64,000 nucleotides of DNA from Streptomyces sp. NBC_01446 (lineage in GTDB: Bacteria > Actinomycetota > Actinomycetes > Streptomycetales > Streptomycetaceae), in contig NZ_JAPEPO010000001.1 in NCBI RefSeq assembly GCF_026340095.1, positions 1,550,001 through 1,614,000 of the forward strand, given 5' to 3'. Shown piece after piece: positions 34,523 to 42,885 of this stretch (position 1 is its first letter; every line of letters begins with the position of its first letter). The position numbers and the translations under genes were made by a program. The notes below the pieces were generated by a model. It saw only the letters and a list, made by a program, of their open reading frames with translations, searched no databases and had not been told where the DNA came from.

Positions 34523-35824
34523 CTACTCCTGCGGCGTGGTCTCCTCGCGGATCACGGCCTGGGCCACCTTGAACGCCGAGTTCGCCGCGGGCACGCCGCA
34601 GTACACGGCGGCCTGGAGCAGCACTTCCTTGATCTCGTCGGCGGTGAGGCCGTTGCGCAGGGCGGCCCGGGTGTGGAAGGCCAACTCGTCGAGGTGGCCG
34701 CCGGCCACGAGCGCGGTGAGCGTCACGGAGCTGCGCATGCGGCGGTCGAGGCCGGGCCGGCTCCAGATCTCCCCCCACGCGTAGCGGGTGATGAACTCCT
34801 GGAAGTCGCCGGAGAAGGCGTCCGCGGAGGCCAGGGCCCGGTCGACGTGCGCGTCGCCGAGCACCTCGCGCCGCACCTTGAGACCCATGTCGTGCCGGTC
34901 GGGCCGGACAGCCGCCTCGGGCTGGGCCTCCATGGGGCCGATCTCCGCGACGGGTGCGACCGGCGGGGGCGGCGGCGCGAGGACGGGCTTGACGGGGGCG
35001 GCGGGGATCGCGTGCTGCCCGGTCTCGTACGCGGGCTGCCAGGCGGTGGAGAAGTGCCGTACGAGGAGGTCGGTGACGGCGGTGGGCTGCTCGACCGGGG
35101 CGAGGTGCGAGGCGGCGGGCACCACGGCGAGCCGGGCGTCCGGTATGCCGGCGACGAGCGTGCGCGCCTGGGCGGGGCCCGTGACCTGGTCGTCGGAGCC
35201 GACGAGGACGAGCGTGGGGGCCCCGATGGAGCCGAGCTCGGCCCGGACGTCGAAGGACGCGAGCGCCTCGCAGGCCGCGATGTAGCAGCCCGGGTCGGTG
35301 GTGCGCACCATCTGCACGGCCCAGTCGGTGATGGCGGGCTGGGCGGCCGCGAAGCCGTTGGTGAACCAGTGCTCGGGGGACGTGCGGGCGATGGGGTCGA
35401 GGCCGTTGCTGCGGACGATCACGCCGCGCTGGCGGAACTCGTCGGCGGTGCCGAAGCGGGGCGAGGCCGCGATCAGCGCGAGGGAGGCCACGCGCTGGGG
35501 GTGGCGCAGCGCCAGCTCCGCGCCGATGGCGCCGCCGAGGGAGCAGCCCGCGTAGCCGAAGCGCTGCACGCCGAGTTCGTCGAGCGTGGCCAGGAGCCGC
35601 GTGGCGAGTTCGGCCACGGAACCGGCCGGATGGGCGGGGGCGCCGCCGTGCCCGGGAAGGTCGAAACGGAACACCCGCCACTGCCGGGCGAGCTCGGGTA
35701 CCTGCCGGTCCCACATGTGCCAGGTGGTGCCGAGCGAGGGCCCGAGGATGAGCAGCGGGGCGTCGTCCGGGCCGTCGAGGCGGTACTGGAGGGCAGGTGT
35801 CTTCGTCTCACTCACTTGCTCCAC
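34523..35824 (-). CDS. pcaL: 3-Oxoadipate enol-lactonase / 4-carboxymuconolactone decarboxylase fusion (PcaL)
   Basis: Bifunctional enzyme of 433 residues of the beta-ketoadipate pathway. Residues 1-265 are an alpha/beta hydrolase (PcaD): GPSLGTTWHMWDRQVPEL, the nucleophile elbow FGYAGCSLGGAIG, catalytic His in AASHLAPVEQP. A Pro/Ala linker (about 275-305) leads to the PcaC domain (MGLKVRREVLGDAHVDRALA ... GGHLDELAFHTRAALRNGL). This fusion is typical of Streptomyces pcaL. Unlike the usual pcaHGBL order, no pca neighbours are present here. Start GTG 35824 or 35815; the latter's ribosome site would be too close. Confidence 0.93.
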   Translation of the reverse strand: MEQVSETKTPALQYRLDGPDDAPLLILGPSLGTTWHMWDRQVPELARQWRVFRFDLPGHGGAPAHPAGSVAELATRLLATLDELGVQRFGYAGCSLGGAIGAELALRHPQRVASLALIAASPRFGTADEFRQRGVIVRSNGLDPIARTSPEHWFTNGFAAAQPAITDWAVQMVRTTDPGCYIAACEALASFDVRAELGSIGAPTLVLVGSDDQVTGPAQARTLVAGIPDARLAVVPAASHLAPVEQPTAVTDLLVRHFSTAWQPAYETGQHAIPAAPVKPVLAPPPPPVAPVAEIGPMEAQPEAAVRPDRHDMGLKVRREVLGDAHVDRALASADAFSGDFQEFITRYAWGEIWSRPGLDRRMRSSVTLTALVAGGHLDELAFHTRAALRNGLTADEIKEVLLQAAVYCGVPAANSAFKVAQAVIREETTPQE

Positions 35825-35969
35825 GCTATCCAGTCGCTCTGTGAGGGTTCGGGGCGGGGCCCGTGAGTGCGCACGGAGTGTATGCGTGGGGCTGGTGGTG
35901 TACGGAGTTCGGGGAGGCGGTGTGAAGGCCGCCGCCCGCGAGATGAGCGGCGCCCGGCGCGCGCCGGCG

Positions 35970-36548
35970 CTACGGCGTCGTCGTCGACACCACGTACACG
36001 AAGGGCTTCGCCGGGTTCGCGCGGTTCACCACGATGTCCAGGGTCGGCTCGGGGTTCTTCTGCTTGTGGGTGACGCCCCAATACGGGCCAGGGCCGTCGA
36101 AGACCCAGCCCACGACCTTCTGGTTGCGCGCGCTGATGGCGATCTCGTCCTTCTTCAGCTTGGACGAGCTGGTCCCGATGGTCTTCAGGAACTTGTCAAG
36201 GCCCGCGTCCGTCGTGCGGAAGCGGACGTAGAGGCGGCTCGTCCTGAGGTTGTTCGTCTCGTAGTACGCGACGCCCTTGGCGGAGGAGACCGGGACCGGC
36301 ACCTGGTACAGCCGGCGCTGGACCTTGGAGGGCCAGCCGATGGTGAGGCCCGTGGCGGAGTACTTGGCCTCCTTGTCCTTGCCGCTGCTACGGCTCTGGT
36401 CCGCGGAGATCACCAGATAGCCGGCGGGCACGCCGATGAGCAGCACGATCGTGAGCAGCGTGAGCGCGCGGCGCCGGATGACCCTCCGGCGGTTGTCAGG
36501 GGGATGCTGCCCTTCGTCGGGGGACGAGGGCTGGCGTGGCACGGTCAT
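35970..36548 (-). CDS. Hypothetical membrane-anchored protein
   Basis: Protein of 192 residues: a Pro/Ser/Arg-rich cytoplasmic N-terminus, one membrane helix at about 32-51 (ALTLLTIVLLIGVPAGYLVI), then an extracytoplasmic domain with GLTIGWPSKVQRRLYQVPVP, FRTTDAGLDKFLKTIG and GWVFDGPGPYWGVTHKQKNP. No named family recognised; similar proteins follow the ROK glucokinase in related genomes from memory. The ATG overlaps the ROK stop (TAATG), so expression is coupled. Confidence 0.68.
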   Translation of the reverse strand: MTVPRQPSSPDEGQHPPDNRRRVIRRRALTLLTIVLLIGVPAGYLVISADQSRSSGKDKEAKYSATGLTIGWPSKVQRRLYQVPVPVSSAKGVAYYETNNLRTSRLYVRFRTTDAGLDKFLKTIGTSSSKLKKDEIAISARNQKVVGWVFDGPGPYWGVTHKQKNPEPTLDIVVNRANPAKPFVYVVSTTTP

Positions 36549-37732
36549 TACTTGGGTCCCTGATTCTCGCCGGCGGCGCTCGCCGGGCCTTGCGGGCCGA
36601 GGCCGAAGCCCGTGCCCTGCTGGTAACGCTCGTAGCGCTCGTACCGTTCCACGCGCCGGCGCTTGGCGCGGCGGAAGCGGCGGGCGACGAGCCGGGCGAG
36701 GTCCGCGGCGCCGACCATACCGGCTTCGGGTCCGAGCTGGGCGCGGGCGATGCGGGCCTCGGGGCGGTAGCCGCGGCCGGTGAGGTGGCGCTTGAAGGCG
36801 TCGCGGGCCGGGCCGATCAGCAGGTCGTCGGCCGCGGAGACGCCGCCGCCGATGACGAAGCAGGACGGGTCGAGGGCGGCCGCGAGGTTCGCGATGCCGA
36901 CACCGAGCCACTGGCCGATGTCCTGGAGCAGCTCGATGCACATGGCGTCGCCCTCGCGGGCGAGCTCGGTGATGAGGGGGCCCGTGATGTCGGGGACGTT
37001 GCCCTTGACGCGCTCGATGAGCCCGTACGCGACCGGGGAGTCCGCGGCGGCGAGCTCGCGGGCCTCGCGCACGAGCGCGTTGCCGGAGCTGTACTGCTCC
37101 CAGCAGCCGCGGTTGCCGCACGGGCAGCGGTGGCCGCCGGGGACGACCTGCATATGGCCGAATTCGCCGGCGACGCCGAACTTGCCGCGCTTGACCTGGC
37201 CGTCCTCCAGGATCGCGCCGCCGATGCCGGTCCCCAGCGTGATCATGACGAGGTGGTCCTCGCCACGGCCCGCGCCGAACCGCCACTCGGCCCAGGCGGC
37301 CGTGTTCGCGTCGTTGTCGACGAGCACCGGGACGGAGAGCCGGCTGGAGATCCGGTCCCGCAGGGGCTCGTTGCGCCACGACAGGTGGGGCGCGAACAGG
37401 ATGCGGTTGCGCTCCGCGTCGACCCAGCCCGCCGCGCCGATGCCGACGGCGTGCACGTCGTGCCGGTCGGAGAGATCGAGCACCAGCTCCGTGATCGTGT
37501 CCTCGACGACCTTGGGGCTCTTGGACTTGTCCGGCGTCTCGGCGCGCAGGGTCTCCAGGATGTTGCCGTCGGCGTCGACGACGCCCGCCATCACCTTCGT
37601 ACCGCCGATGTCGATACCGACGGTCGGGACGCGGGGCGCCGTCAGGTGGGAACGGCGCTCACGCGTGCCGACGGTCCGCAGGACAGTGGCTCGTGCGGAG
37701 CCGCGGTGTGCGAGGTCGCGGTAGGTGCTCAT
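36548..37732 (-). CDS. ROK-family glucokinase
   Basis: Sugar kinase of 394 residues. It has no N-terminal HTH, so it is a kinase not a repressor: VPTVGIDIGGTKVMAGVV (ATP phosphate loop), DNDANTAAWAEWRFG with the catalytic Asp, ITLGTGIGGAI, and the ROK zinc motif GGHRCPCGNRGCWEQY. A 37-residue N-terminal extension and a C-terminal basic tail with repeated ERYERYERYQ distinguish it from GlkA. ATG 37732 lacks a strong ribosome site. It phosphorylates glucose or a related hexose; substrate inferred from family. Confidence 0.88.
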   Translation of the reverse strand: MSTYRDLAHRGSARATVLRTVGTRERRSHLTAPRVPTVGIDIGGTKVMAGVVDADGNILETLRAETPDKSKSPKVVEDTITELVLDLSDRHDVHAVGIGAAGWVDAERNRILFAPHLSWRNEPLRDRISSRLSVPVLVDNDANTAAWAEWRFGAGRGEDHLVMITLGTGIGGAILEDGQVKRGKFGVAGEFGHMQVVPGGHRCPCGNRGCWEQYSSGNALVREARELAAADSPVAYGLIERVKGNVPDITGPLITELAREGDAMCIELLQDIGQWLGVGIANLAAALDPSCFVIGGGVSAADDLLIGPARDAFKRHLTGRGYRPEARIARAQLGPEAGMVGAADLARLVARRFRRAKRRRVERYERYERYQQGTGFGLGPQGPASAAGENQGPK

Positions 37733-37885
37733 CGCGCCGATTGTGCCATTTCGCTGCCGCGGGGGCGCATTCGCGCGGCGCCGGTCACTCGGGGTGGGCG
37801 GGGCACTACCGCGGGTCCGTCTCCGGCTGCGGGTTGTTCCTGGCCGGGCGTGCCCGGGGGCGGAGCCGCGGAATGTGACAGCCCC

Positions 37886-37904
37886 GCGCCCCTTTCAGGG
37901 GCGC
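37886..37904. terminator. Hairpin terminator after the sugar importer operon
   Basis: GCGCCCCT-TTC-AGGGGCGC is a perfect 8-bp stem with a 3-base loop, six bp past the ATPase stop. Its sequence resembles the very common Streptomyces repeat CAGCCCCGCGCCCC found after many genes. The rest of the 177-bp gap before the ROK kinase holds nothing recognisable. Confidence 0.6.
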
Positions 37905-37909
37905 CTTGC

Positions 37910-38710
37910 TCAAGGGGCGTCCCGGCCCTCCAGCTCATGCCGCAGGTCGTCCAGTTCGCTGCCGCCCGCCATTTGGCGCGTCAGTTCGTCGAGGGTGATC
38001 TCGTCGCGTGCGTAGCTGCCGAACATCGCGCCCCTCTTCAGGAGGACGAAGCGGTTGCCGACGAGGTAGGCGTGGTGCGGGTTGTGCGTGATCAAGACCA
38101 CGCCGAGGCCCGCGTCGCGCGCCGCGGCGACGTACTTGAGGACGACGCCGGACTGCTTGACTCCGAGGGCGGCGGTCGGCTCGTCGAGTACGAGGACCTT
38201 GGCGCCGAAGTAGACGGCGCGGGCGATCGCCACGCACTGCCGCTCACCGCCGGAGAGCGTGCCGATGGGCTGGTCGACATCGCGCAGGTCGATGCCCATG
38301 CGGAGCAGCTCCGCGTGGGTCGTCCGGCGCATGAGGTCGACGTCCAGGCGCTTGAAGGGGCCGGAGCCCTTCGTCAGCTCGGAGCCGAGGAAGAAGTTCC
38401 GCCAGACCGGCATCAGCGGGACGACGGCGAGGTCCTGGTAGACCGTGGCGATACCGCGGTCGAGGGACTCGCGCGGGTTGGCGAGCCGCGTCTGTTCGCC
38501 CTCGATGCTGAAGGACCCGGAGTCGTGCTTGTGCAGACCCGCGATGATCTTGATGAGGGTCGACTTGCCCGCGCCGTTGTCGCCGAGGACGCAGGAGATC
38601 TCGCCGGCGTGCACGACGAGGGAGACGTCCTCCAGGGCCCGGATGTTGCCGTAGTACTTACTGACGCCGTCGAGCTCCACAAGCGCCGTACGTTCTGCGG
38701 TCTCGGTCAT
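37910..38710 (-). CDS. Sugar ABC transporter ATPase, single-domain CUT2 type (FrcA-like)
   Basis: ATPase of 266 residues with a single ABC domain: Walker A GDNGAGKS near 45, the sugar-family Q-loop [19 protein letters not shown], signature LSGGERQC (Cys where Arg/Gln is usual at the last position), DEPTAALG (Gly replacing Asp in the D-loop). Most CUT2 ATPases (RbsA) have two such domains; a single one is as in fructose-type FrcA. It overlaps the permease stop as ATGA. It energises uptake for the permease and two binding proteins. Confidence 0.9.
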   Translation of the reverse strand: MTETAERTALVELDGVSKYYGNIRALEDVSLVVHAGEISCVLGDNGAGKSTLIKIIAGLHKHDSGSFSIEGEQTRLANPRESLDRGIATVYQDLAVVPLMPVWRNFFLGSELTKGSGPFKRLDVDLMRRTTHAELLRMGIDLRDVDQPIGTLSGGERQCVAIARAVYFGAKVLVLDEPTAALGVKQSGVVLKYVAAARDAGLGVVLITHNPHHAYLVGNRFVLLKRGAMFGSYARDEITLDELTRQMAGGSELDDLRHELEGRDAP

Positions 38711-39756
38711 TTCGTCGCCTCCGCGCGCTTGCGGACCCACGCGTTGAGCAGGGTCGCGAGGAGCAGCATCGCCCCGAGGAAGAACTTGAACCAGTCCGGG
38801 TTCCACTCGGCGAACACGATGCCCTTGCTCGTCATGCCGAAGATCAGGGCGCCGATGGCCGCGCCGACCGCGGACCCGTAGCCGCCGGTGATCAGACAGC
38901 CGCCGATGACGGCCGCGATGATGTAGATCAGCTCGTTGCCGACGCCCTCGCCGGACTGCACGACGTCGAACGAGAACAGCAGGTGCTGCCCCGAGATCCA
39001 GGCGCCGAAGGCGACGCCCATGTACAGGCCGATCTTGGTCTTGTTGACCGGCACGCCGACGGCGCGGGCCGCGTCCTCGCCGCCGCCGACCGCGTAGATC
39101 CAGTTGCCGACGCGGGTGCGCAGCAGGATCCAGGTGGCGACGACGATCAGGGCGAGCCACCACAGGATGGTGATCTTGAAGTCGACGCCGCCGATGGTGA
39201 GCGTGGAGGCGAAGACGTCCTTCGCGGAGGAGAAGCCCTCCATGTCGGAGATCGACTTGGTGGAGACGGTGCCGCTGATCAGCTTGGTGAAGCCGAGGTT
39301 CATGCCGGTCAGCATCAGGAACGTGCCGAGCGTGATGATGAAGCTCGGTGGGTCGGTGCGGGTCAGCATGACGCCGTTGAAGACGCCGATGGCGAGCGTG
39401 AGCAGGAGCGAGACGCCCACGCCGACCCAGACGTTCGCCGTCATCTGGTAGCTGAACATCGACGAGATCAGCGCGGACGTGGTGACCATGACGCCGGCGG
39501 AGAGGTCGAACTCGCCGCCGATCATCAGCAGGGCCACGGGTACGGCCATGATGCCGATCGTCGACGACGCGTACAGGACCGTGGCGAGGCTGGAGGCCCG
39601 CAGGAAGCTGTCCGCGAAGATCGCGAAGAAGAGGAAGACGGCGACGGCGCCGACGACCGAGCCGAGTTCGGGCCGGCCCATGAGCTTGCGCAGCGGCGAT
39701 GTCTTCAGGAGCCGCTCGTCCGTCAGCGGCGGGGTCCCTGGTGCGGCGGCGCTCAT
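38707..39756 (-). CDS. Sugar ABC transporter permease (RbsC/FrcC-like)
   Basis: Permease of 349 residues with about ten helices. Landmarks are [57 protein letters not shown] and [19 protein letters not shown], the CUT2/BPD_transp_2 pattern. ATG 39756 overlaps the binding-protein stop as ATGA. Substrate inferred as a pentose, hexose or inositol. Confidence 0.92.
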   Translation of the reverse strand: MSAAAPGTPPLTDERLLKTSPLRKLMGRPELGSVVGAVAVFLFFAIFADSFLRASSLATVLYASSTIGIMAVPVALLMIGGEFDLSAGVMVTTSALISSMFSYQMTANVWVGVGVSLLLTLAIGVFNGVMLTRTDPPSFIITLGTFLMLTGMNLGFTKLISGTVSTKSISDMEGFSSAKDVFASTLTIGGVDFKITILWWLALIVVATWILLRTRVGNWIYAVGGGEDAARAVGVPVNKTKIGLYMGVAFGAWISGQHLLFSFDVVQSGEGVGNELIYIIAAVIGGCLITGGYGSAVGAAIGALIFGMTSKGIVFAEWNPDWFKFFLGAMLLLATLLNAWVRKRAEATK

Positions 39757-40757
39757 CGGGTCCCCCGCTTCGTGTACTCCTCGAGCTTGGCCGCCTGGTC
39801 CTTGGTGATGATCTGCGGTCCGGTGAGGACCGGCTTCCCGCCGCCGAGGACGTCCGCGTTGTAGCGGTAGAGCCAGAGCAGGTCCACGGCCTCGTAGCCC
39901 TGGAGGTAGGGCTGCTGGTCGACGGCGAAGCCGAGCGTGCCGTCCTTGAGGCCGGCGGCGACCTTCTCGTTGAGGTCGAAGGTGTCGATCTCGGCCTTGC
40001 TGCCCGCGTCCTGCTTGGCCTTCACGGCGGTGGCGGCGAAGGGCGCGCCGAGCGTGACGACGGAGTCGATGGACTTGTCGGCCTGGAGCTTGGCGCCGAT
40101 GGAGGACTGGACGTCGGGCATGTTGGTGCCCTCGACGTACAGGTTCTGCATCTGGCCCTTGAAGGTCTCCTTGGCACCGGCGCAGCGCTGCTCGTGGCCG
40201 ACGTTGCCCTGCTCGTGCAGGACGCACAGGGCCTTCTTGCGGCCGCGCTTGTTCAGCTCCTCGCCGACGGCCTGGCCCGCGATCGTCTCGTCCTGGCCGA
40301 TGTGCGTGAGCGCGCCGAACTTCTTGGACTCCTCGGAGCCGGAGTTCACGGTGATCACGGGGATGCCGGCCTTCTCGGCGCGGGCGACGGCGGCCTTCAT
40401 GGCGTCGGGCTTGGCGAGCGTGACGATCAGGCCGTCGACCTTCTTGTCCACGGCAGCGTCGACGAGCTGGGCCTGCTGCTGCGCCTCGTCGCTGTGGGAG
40501 TACAGGAAGTTGATGTTGTCCTTGACGGCGGCCTGCTTGGCGCCGCTCTGGACGATGTCCCAGAAGGTGTCGCCGTCGCCCGAATGCGTCACCATCGCGA
40601 CGGTCCAGCGCGGGGTGTTCACCGCGGCCCTGCCCTGGGCCGAGGCCGCCTTCCTGGCGTCCTCCGCCCGCTTGCCGCCGGTGCTGCTGCACCCCGCGAG
40701 GGTGAGACCGACTGCCCCTGCGAGGGCGATGCTCACCCAGCTCCGAAACCGTGCCAC
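39753..40757 (-). CDS. Sugar-binding lipoprotein, copy 1 (CUT2)
   Basis: Family 1-type periplasmic-binding-fold lipoprotein of 334 residues. A signal peptide ends in the lipobox LTLAGC. The binding fold starts [20 protein letters not shown], then [52 protein letters not shown] and [20 protein letters not shown]. It is immediately upstream of the permease (ATGA). A close paralogue, copy 2, precedes it. The GTG at 40757 has only a weak ribosome site. Confidence 0.9.
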   Translation of the reverse strand: MARFRSWVSIALAGAVGLTLAGCSSTGGKRAEDARKAASAQGRAAVNTPRWTVAMVTHSGDGDTFWDIVQSGAKQAAVKDNINFLYSHSDEAQQQAQLVDAAVDKKVDGLIVTLAKPDAMKAAVARAEKAGIPVITVNSGSEESKKFGALTHIGQDETIAGQAVGEELNKRGRKKALCVLHEQGNVGHEQRCAGAKETFKGQMQNLYVEGTNMPDVQSSIGAKLQADKSIDSVVTLGAPFAATAVKAKQDAGSKAEIDTFDLNEKVAAGLKDGTLGFAVDQQPYLQGYEAVDLLWLYRYNADVLGGGKPVLTGPQIITKDQAAKLEEYTKRGTR

Positions 40758-40873
40758 GAGGCCGTGCCCTTCTTCTTCTGGTGCCTGGTTCTGCGGGGCG
40801 GGCGGACCTGCCCCGGGGGCTCGACGACCGGCCCCAAACGTCCAAGTATCAGGCACTGGGATCACGCATCCGT

Positions 40874-41863
40874 TCACCGGGTACCGCGCGCGGTGTACTT
40901 CTCGAGCTTCGGCACGTCCTTCTCGGTGACGATCGCCGGGCCTGTCAGGACGGGCTTTCCGCCGCCGATGACGTTGGCGTTGGTCTTGTAGAGCCACAGT
41001 TCGTCGACGGCGAGATAGCCCTGGAGATAGGGCTGCTGGTCGACGGCGAAGCCGACGTCCTTGGCCTTGAGGCTCTTGACCACGGCCGCGTTCAGGTCGA
41101 AGGTGTCGATCTCCGCCTCGCTGCCCGCGTCCTGCTTCGCCTTCACGGCGACGGCCGCGGTGGGGGCGCCGAGCGCGACGACCGCGTCGATGTCCTTGGC
41201 CGCCTGGAGCTTGGCCTCGATGGACGACTGGGACGAGGGGGCGTCGGTGCCCTCGACGTTGAGGTTCTCGACGGTGCCCTTGAAGGTCTTCTTGACGCCG
41301 GCGCAGCGCTGCTCCAGGGAGACGTTGCCCTGTTCGTGAATGACGCAGAGCGCCTTCTTCCGGCCGCGCTTGTCGAGTTCGCGGCCGACGGCCTCGCCGG
41401 CCACGGACTCGTCCTGCCCGATGTGGGTGAGCGCGCCGAACCGCTGTGAGAACTCGCCGCCCGAGTTGATCGTGACGACCGGGATCCCGGCGTCCTTCGC
41501 CTTGGCGAGTACGGCCTTCATGGCCTCGGGCTTGGCGAGGGTGACGACGATCCCGTCGACCTTCTTGTCGATCGCGGACTGGACCAGCTCGGCCTGCCCC
41601 TTGGCCTCTTTGTCGTTCGAGTAGAGGAACTGGACGTTGTCCTTGGCCGCGGCCTGCTTGGCGCCGCTCTGGACGATGTCCCAGAAGGTGTCGCCCTCGC
41701 CGGAGTGGGTGACCATCGCGATCTTCAAGCGGGGCGTGCCGGCGGACTTGCCGCCCGTGGAGCCGTCCGCCTTGTCCTCCGAGGTCTTGCCTCCGGAGCT
41801 GCTGCATCCGGCCGCGAGTGCGACGACCGCCATGAGGGTTGCTGCCGTGCGGGCTGTGCGCAT
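40874..41863 (-). CDS. Sugar-binding lipoprotein, copy 2 (CUT2)
   Basis: Paralogue of copy 1, 329 residues, lipobox VALAAGC. Shared landmarks include [59 protein letters not shown] and [20 protein letters not shown]; both proteins end in the same RGTR. It is the first gene of the operon, with promoter and operator upstream, and is 116 bp before copy 1. A tandem duplication of the binding protein with one permease and ATPase implies either redundancy or two ligand specificities for one channel. Confidence 0.92.
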   Translation of the reverse strand: MRTARTAATLMAVVALAAGCSSSGGKTSEDKADGSTGGKSAGTPRLKIAMVTHSGEGDTFWDIVQSGAKQAAAKDNVQFLYSNDKEAKGQAELVQSAIDKKVDGIVVTLAKPEAMKAVLAKAKDAGIPVVTINSGGEFSQRFGALTHIGQDESVAGEAVGRELDKRGRKKALCVIHEQGNVSLEQRCAGVKKTFKGTVENLNVEGTDAPSSQSSIEAKLQAAKDIDAVVALGAPTAAVAVKAKQDAGSEAEIDTFDLNAAVVKSLKAKDVGFAVDQQPYLQGYLAVDELWLYKTNANVIGGGKPVLTGPAIVTEKDVPKLEKYTARGTR

Positions 41864-41906
41864 GGTGTGCCACCTCTCTCCTCGCCGCCCGTGTGCGGCT
41901 GGAGGA

Positions 41907-41936
41907 GTTCTAGCGGTGGGTACCCGGCACCGTCAA
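41907..41936 (-). promoter_or_regulatory. Promoter of the sugar importer operon
   Basis: Leftward TTGACG (41936-41931), 18 bp, TAGAAC (41912-41907). A ribosome site AGAGAGGTGG precedes the ATG at 41863. Confidence 0.55.
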
Positions 41937-41948
41937 TGACTTTGTCAT
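41936..41948. promoter_or_regulatory. Palindrome ATGAC-TTT-GTCAT touching the -35 box
   Basis: Perfect 5-bp arms around TTT, immediately upstream of the importer -35. A plausible site for a GntR or ROK repressor, different in sequence from the palindrome at 42835-42846. Confidence 0.45.
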
Positions 41949-41982
41949 AACATTCTTACGGCCGGTCTTCCGCGGCACGTCC

Positions 41983-42027
41983 ACGGCGCTTCACGGCTTT
42001 ACGGAGCTTCTACGGCGCTTCTACGGC
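41983..42027. repeat. Degenerate tandem repeat (ACGGCGCTTC-like)
   Basis: Four to five imperfect 8-11 bp units (ACGGCGCTTC, ACGGCTTT, ACGGAGCTTCT, ACGGCGCTTCT) run across the 3' end of the GntR gene and its flank. Low complexity; no function evident. Confidence 0.4.
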
Positions 42028-42785
42028 CGTACGAGGAGCTGGAACTCGAAGGAGTAGCGGGACGCCCGGTACGTGTGCGACCCGAACTCGACGGGTCTGC
42101 CGGTGTCGTCGAACGTGGTCCGCTGCATCGTCAGGAGCGGGGCGCCCGCGGGCTCGGCGAGCCGCTCGCCCTCCTCGGCCGTGGCGGCGCGGGCGCCGAC
42201 GGACTGGCGGGCGCTGTGCAGGGTTATCCCGGCGGCGCGCATCAGCCGGTAGAGCCCCGTCGCCTCCAGCCGCTCCGTGTCGAGCGGGAGCAGCCCGGTG
42301 GGCAGGTGGTTGCAGAGGTACGCGACCGGGTCGCCGTGGGTCAGCCGCAGCCGCTCGACCCGGTGCACCTCGTCGCCCTCCCCCACCCCGAGCGCGGCCG
42401 CGACCTCGGCGGACGCCGGCACGAGTGTGTTGGCCAGGACGCGTGTCTCGGGCTTCTGGCCCGCCGCCTCCAGGTCGTCGTAGAGGCTGCTCAGCTCCAG
42501 GGGGCGCTTGACCTGGCTGTGGACGACCTGGGTACCGACGCCGCGCCGGCGGACGAGGAGACCTTTGTCGACGAGGGACTGGATGGCCTGGCGCACGGTG
42601 GGCCGGGACAGACCGAGCCGGCCCGCGAGCTCGATCTCGTTGCCGAGCAGGCTGCCGGGGGTCAGGGAGCCGCGCTCGATCGCCGCCTCCAGCTGCTGGG
42701 AGAGCTGGAAATAGAGCGGGACCGGACTGCTGCGGTCCACGCTGAGCTGGAGCGACACCGTCGGGTCGACTACTGGTTTGGCCAC
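42021..42785 (-). CDS. GntR-family regulator with UTRA ligand domain
   Basis: Repressor-type protein of 254 residues. The winged HTH spans about residues 20-85 (FQLSQQLEAAIERGSLTPGS, GRLGLSRPTVRQAIQSLVDK); the UTRA domain follows (VHRVERLRLTHGDPVAYLCN, and C-terminal FDDTGRPVEFGSHTYRASRY). HutC-subfamily members bind sugars, amino acids or derivatives. It is divergent from the Gfo/Idh/MocA dehydrogenase and follows the importer, so it most likely senses the transported compound. GTG 42785 has no ribosome site. Confidence 0.9.
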   Translation of the reverse strand: MAKPVVDPTVSLQLSVDRSSPVPLYFQLSQQLEAAIERGSLTPGSLLGNEIELAGRLGLSRPTVRQAIQSLVDKGLLVRRRGVGTQVVHSQVKRPLELSSLYDDLEAAGQKPETRVLANTLVPASAEVAAALGVGEGDEVHRVERLRLTHGDPVAYLCNHLPTGLLPLDTERLEATGLYRLMRAAGITLHSARQSVGARAATAEEGERLAEPAGAPLLTMQRTTFDDTGRPVEFGSHTYRASRYSFEFQLLVRP

Positions 42786-42834
42786 GGGCCGAGCGTAGTC
42801 GCAAGGAATGTTGACGGGAAGTCGTGAAGTTCGG

Positions 42835-42846
42835 TTGTCCGGACAA
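42835..42846. promoter_or_regulatory. Palindromic operator TTGTCCGGACAA
   Basis: Perfect 12-bp palindrome four bp upstream of the -35 of the dehydrogenase gene. CGGTT and AACCG flank it, extending the symmetry with a one-base shift. The GntR/UTRA protein encoded next to it is the obvious ligand. Confidence 0.55.
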
Positions 42847-42850
42847 ACCG

Positions 42851-42879
42851 TTGACAGCGGGTTCCCAGGGCGGCACCTT
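42851..42879 (+). promoter_or_regulatory. Promoter of the Gfo/Idh/MocA gene
   Basis: TTGACA (42851-42856), 17 bp, CACCTT (42874-42879). The -35 is at -35 to -30 relative to the ATG at 42886, which has no ribosome site, so the mRNA is probably leaderless. Confidence 0.45.
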
Positions 42880-42885
42880 GACTGC

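Noticed and set aside
39753..41873. Single 706-codon minus frame across both sugar-binding proteins
   Set aside because: The upstream part is out of frame with the second lipoprotein. Two separate lipoprotein genes with their own signal peptides explain the region.
41983..42027. ACGG-CTTC tandem repeat as a regulatory array
   Set aside because: Units are irregular in length and overlap the end of the GntR coding sequence; more likely low-complexity drift.
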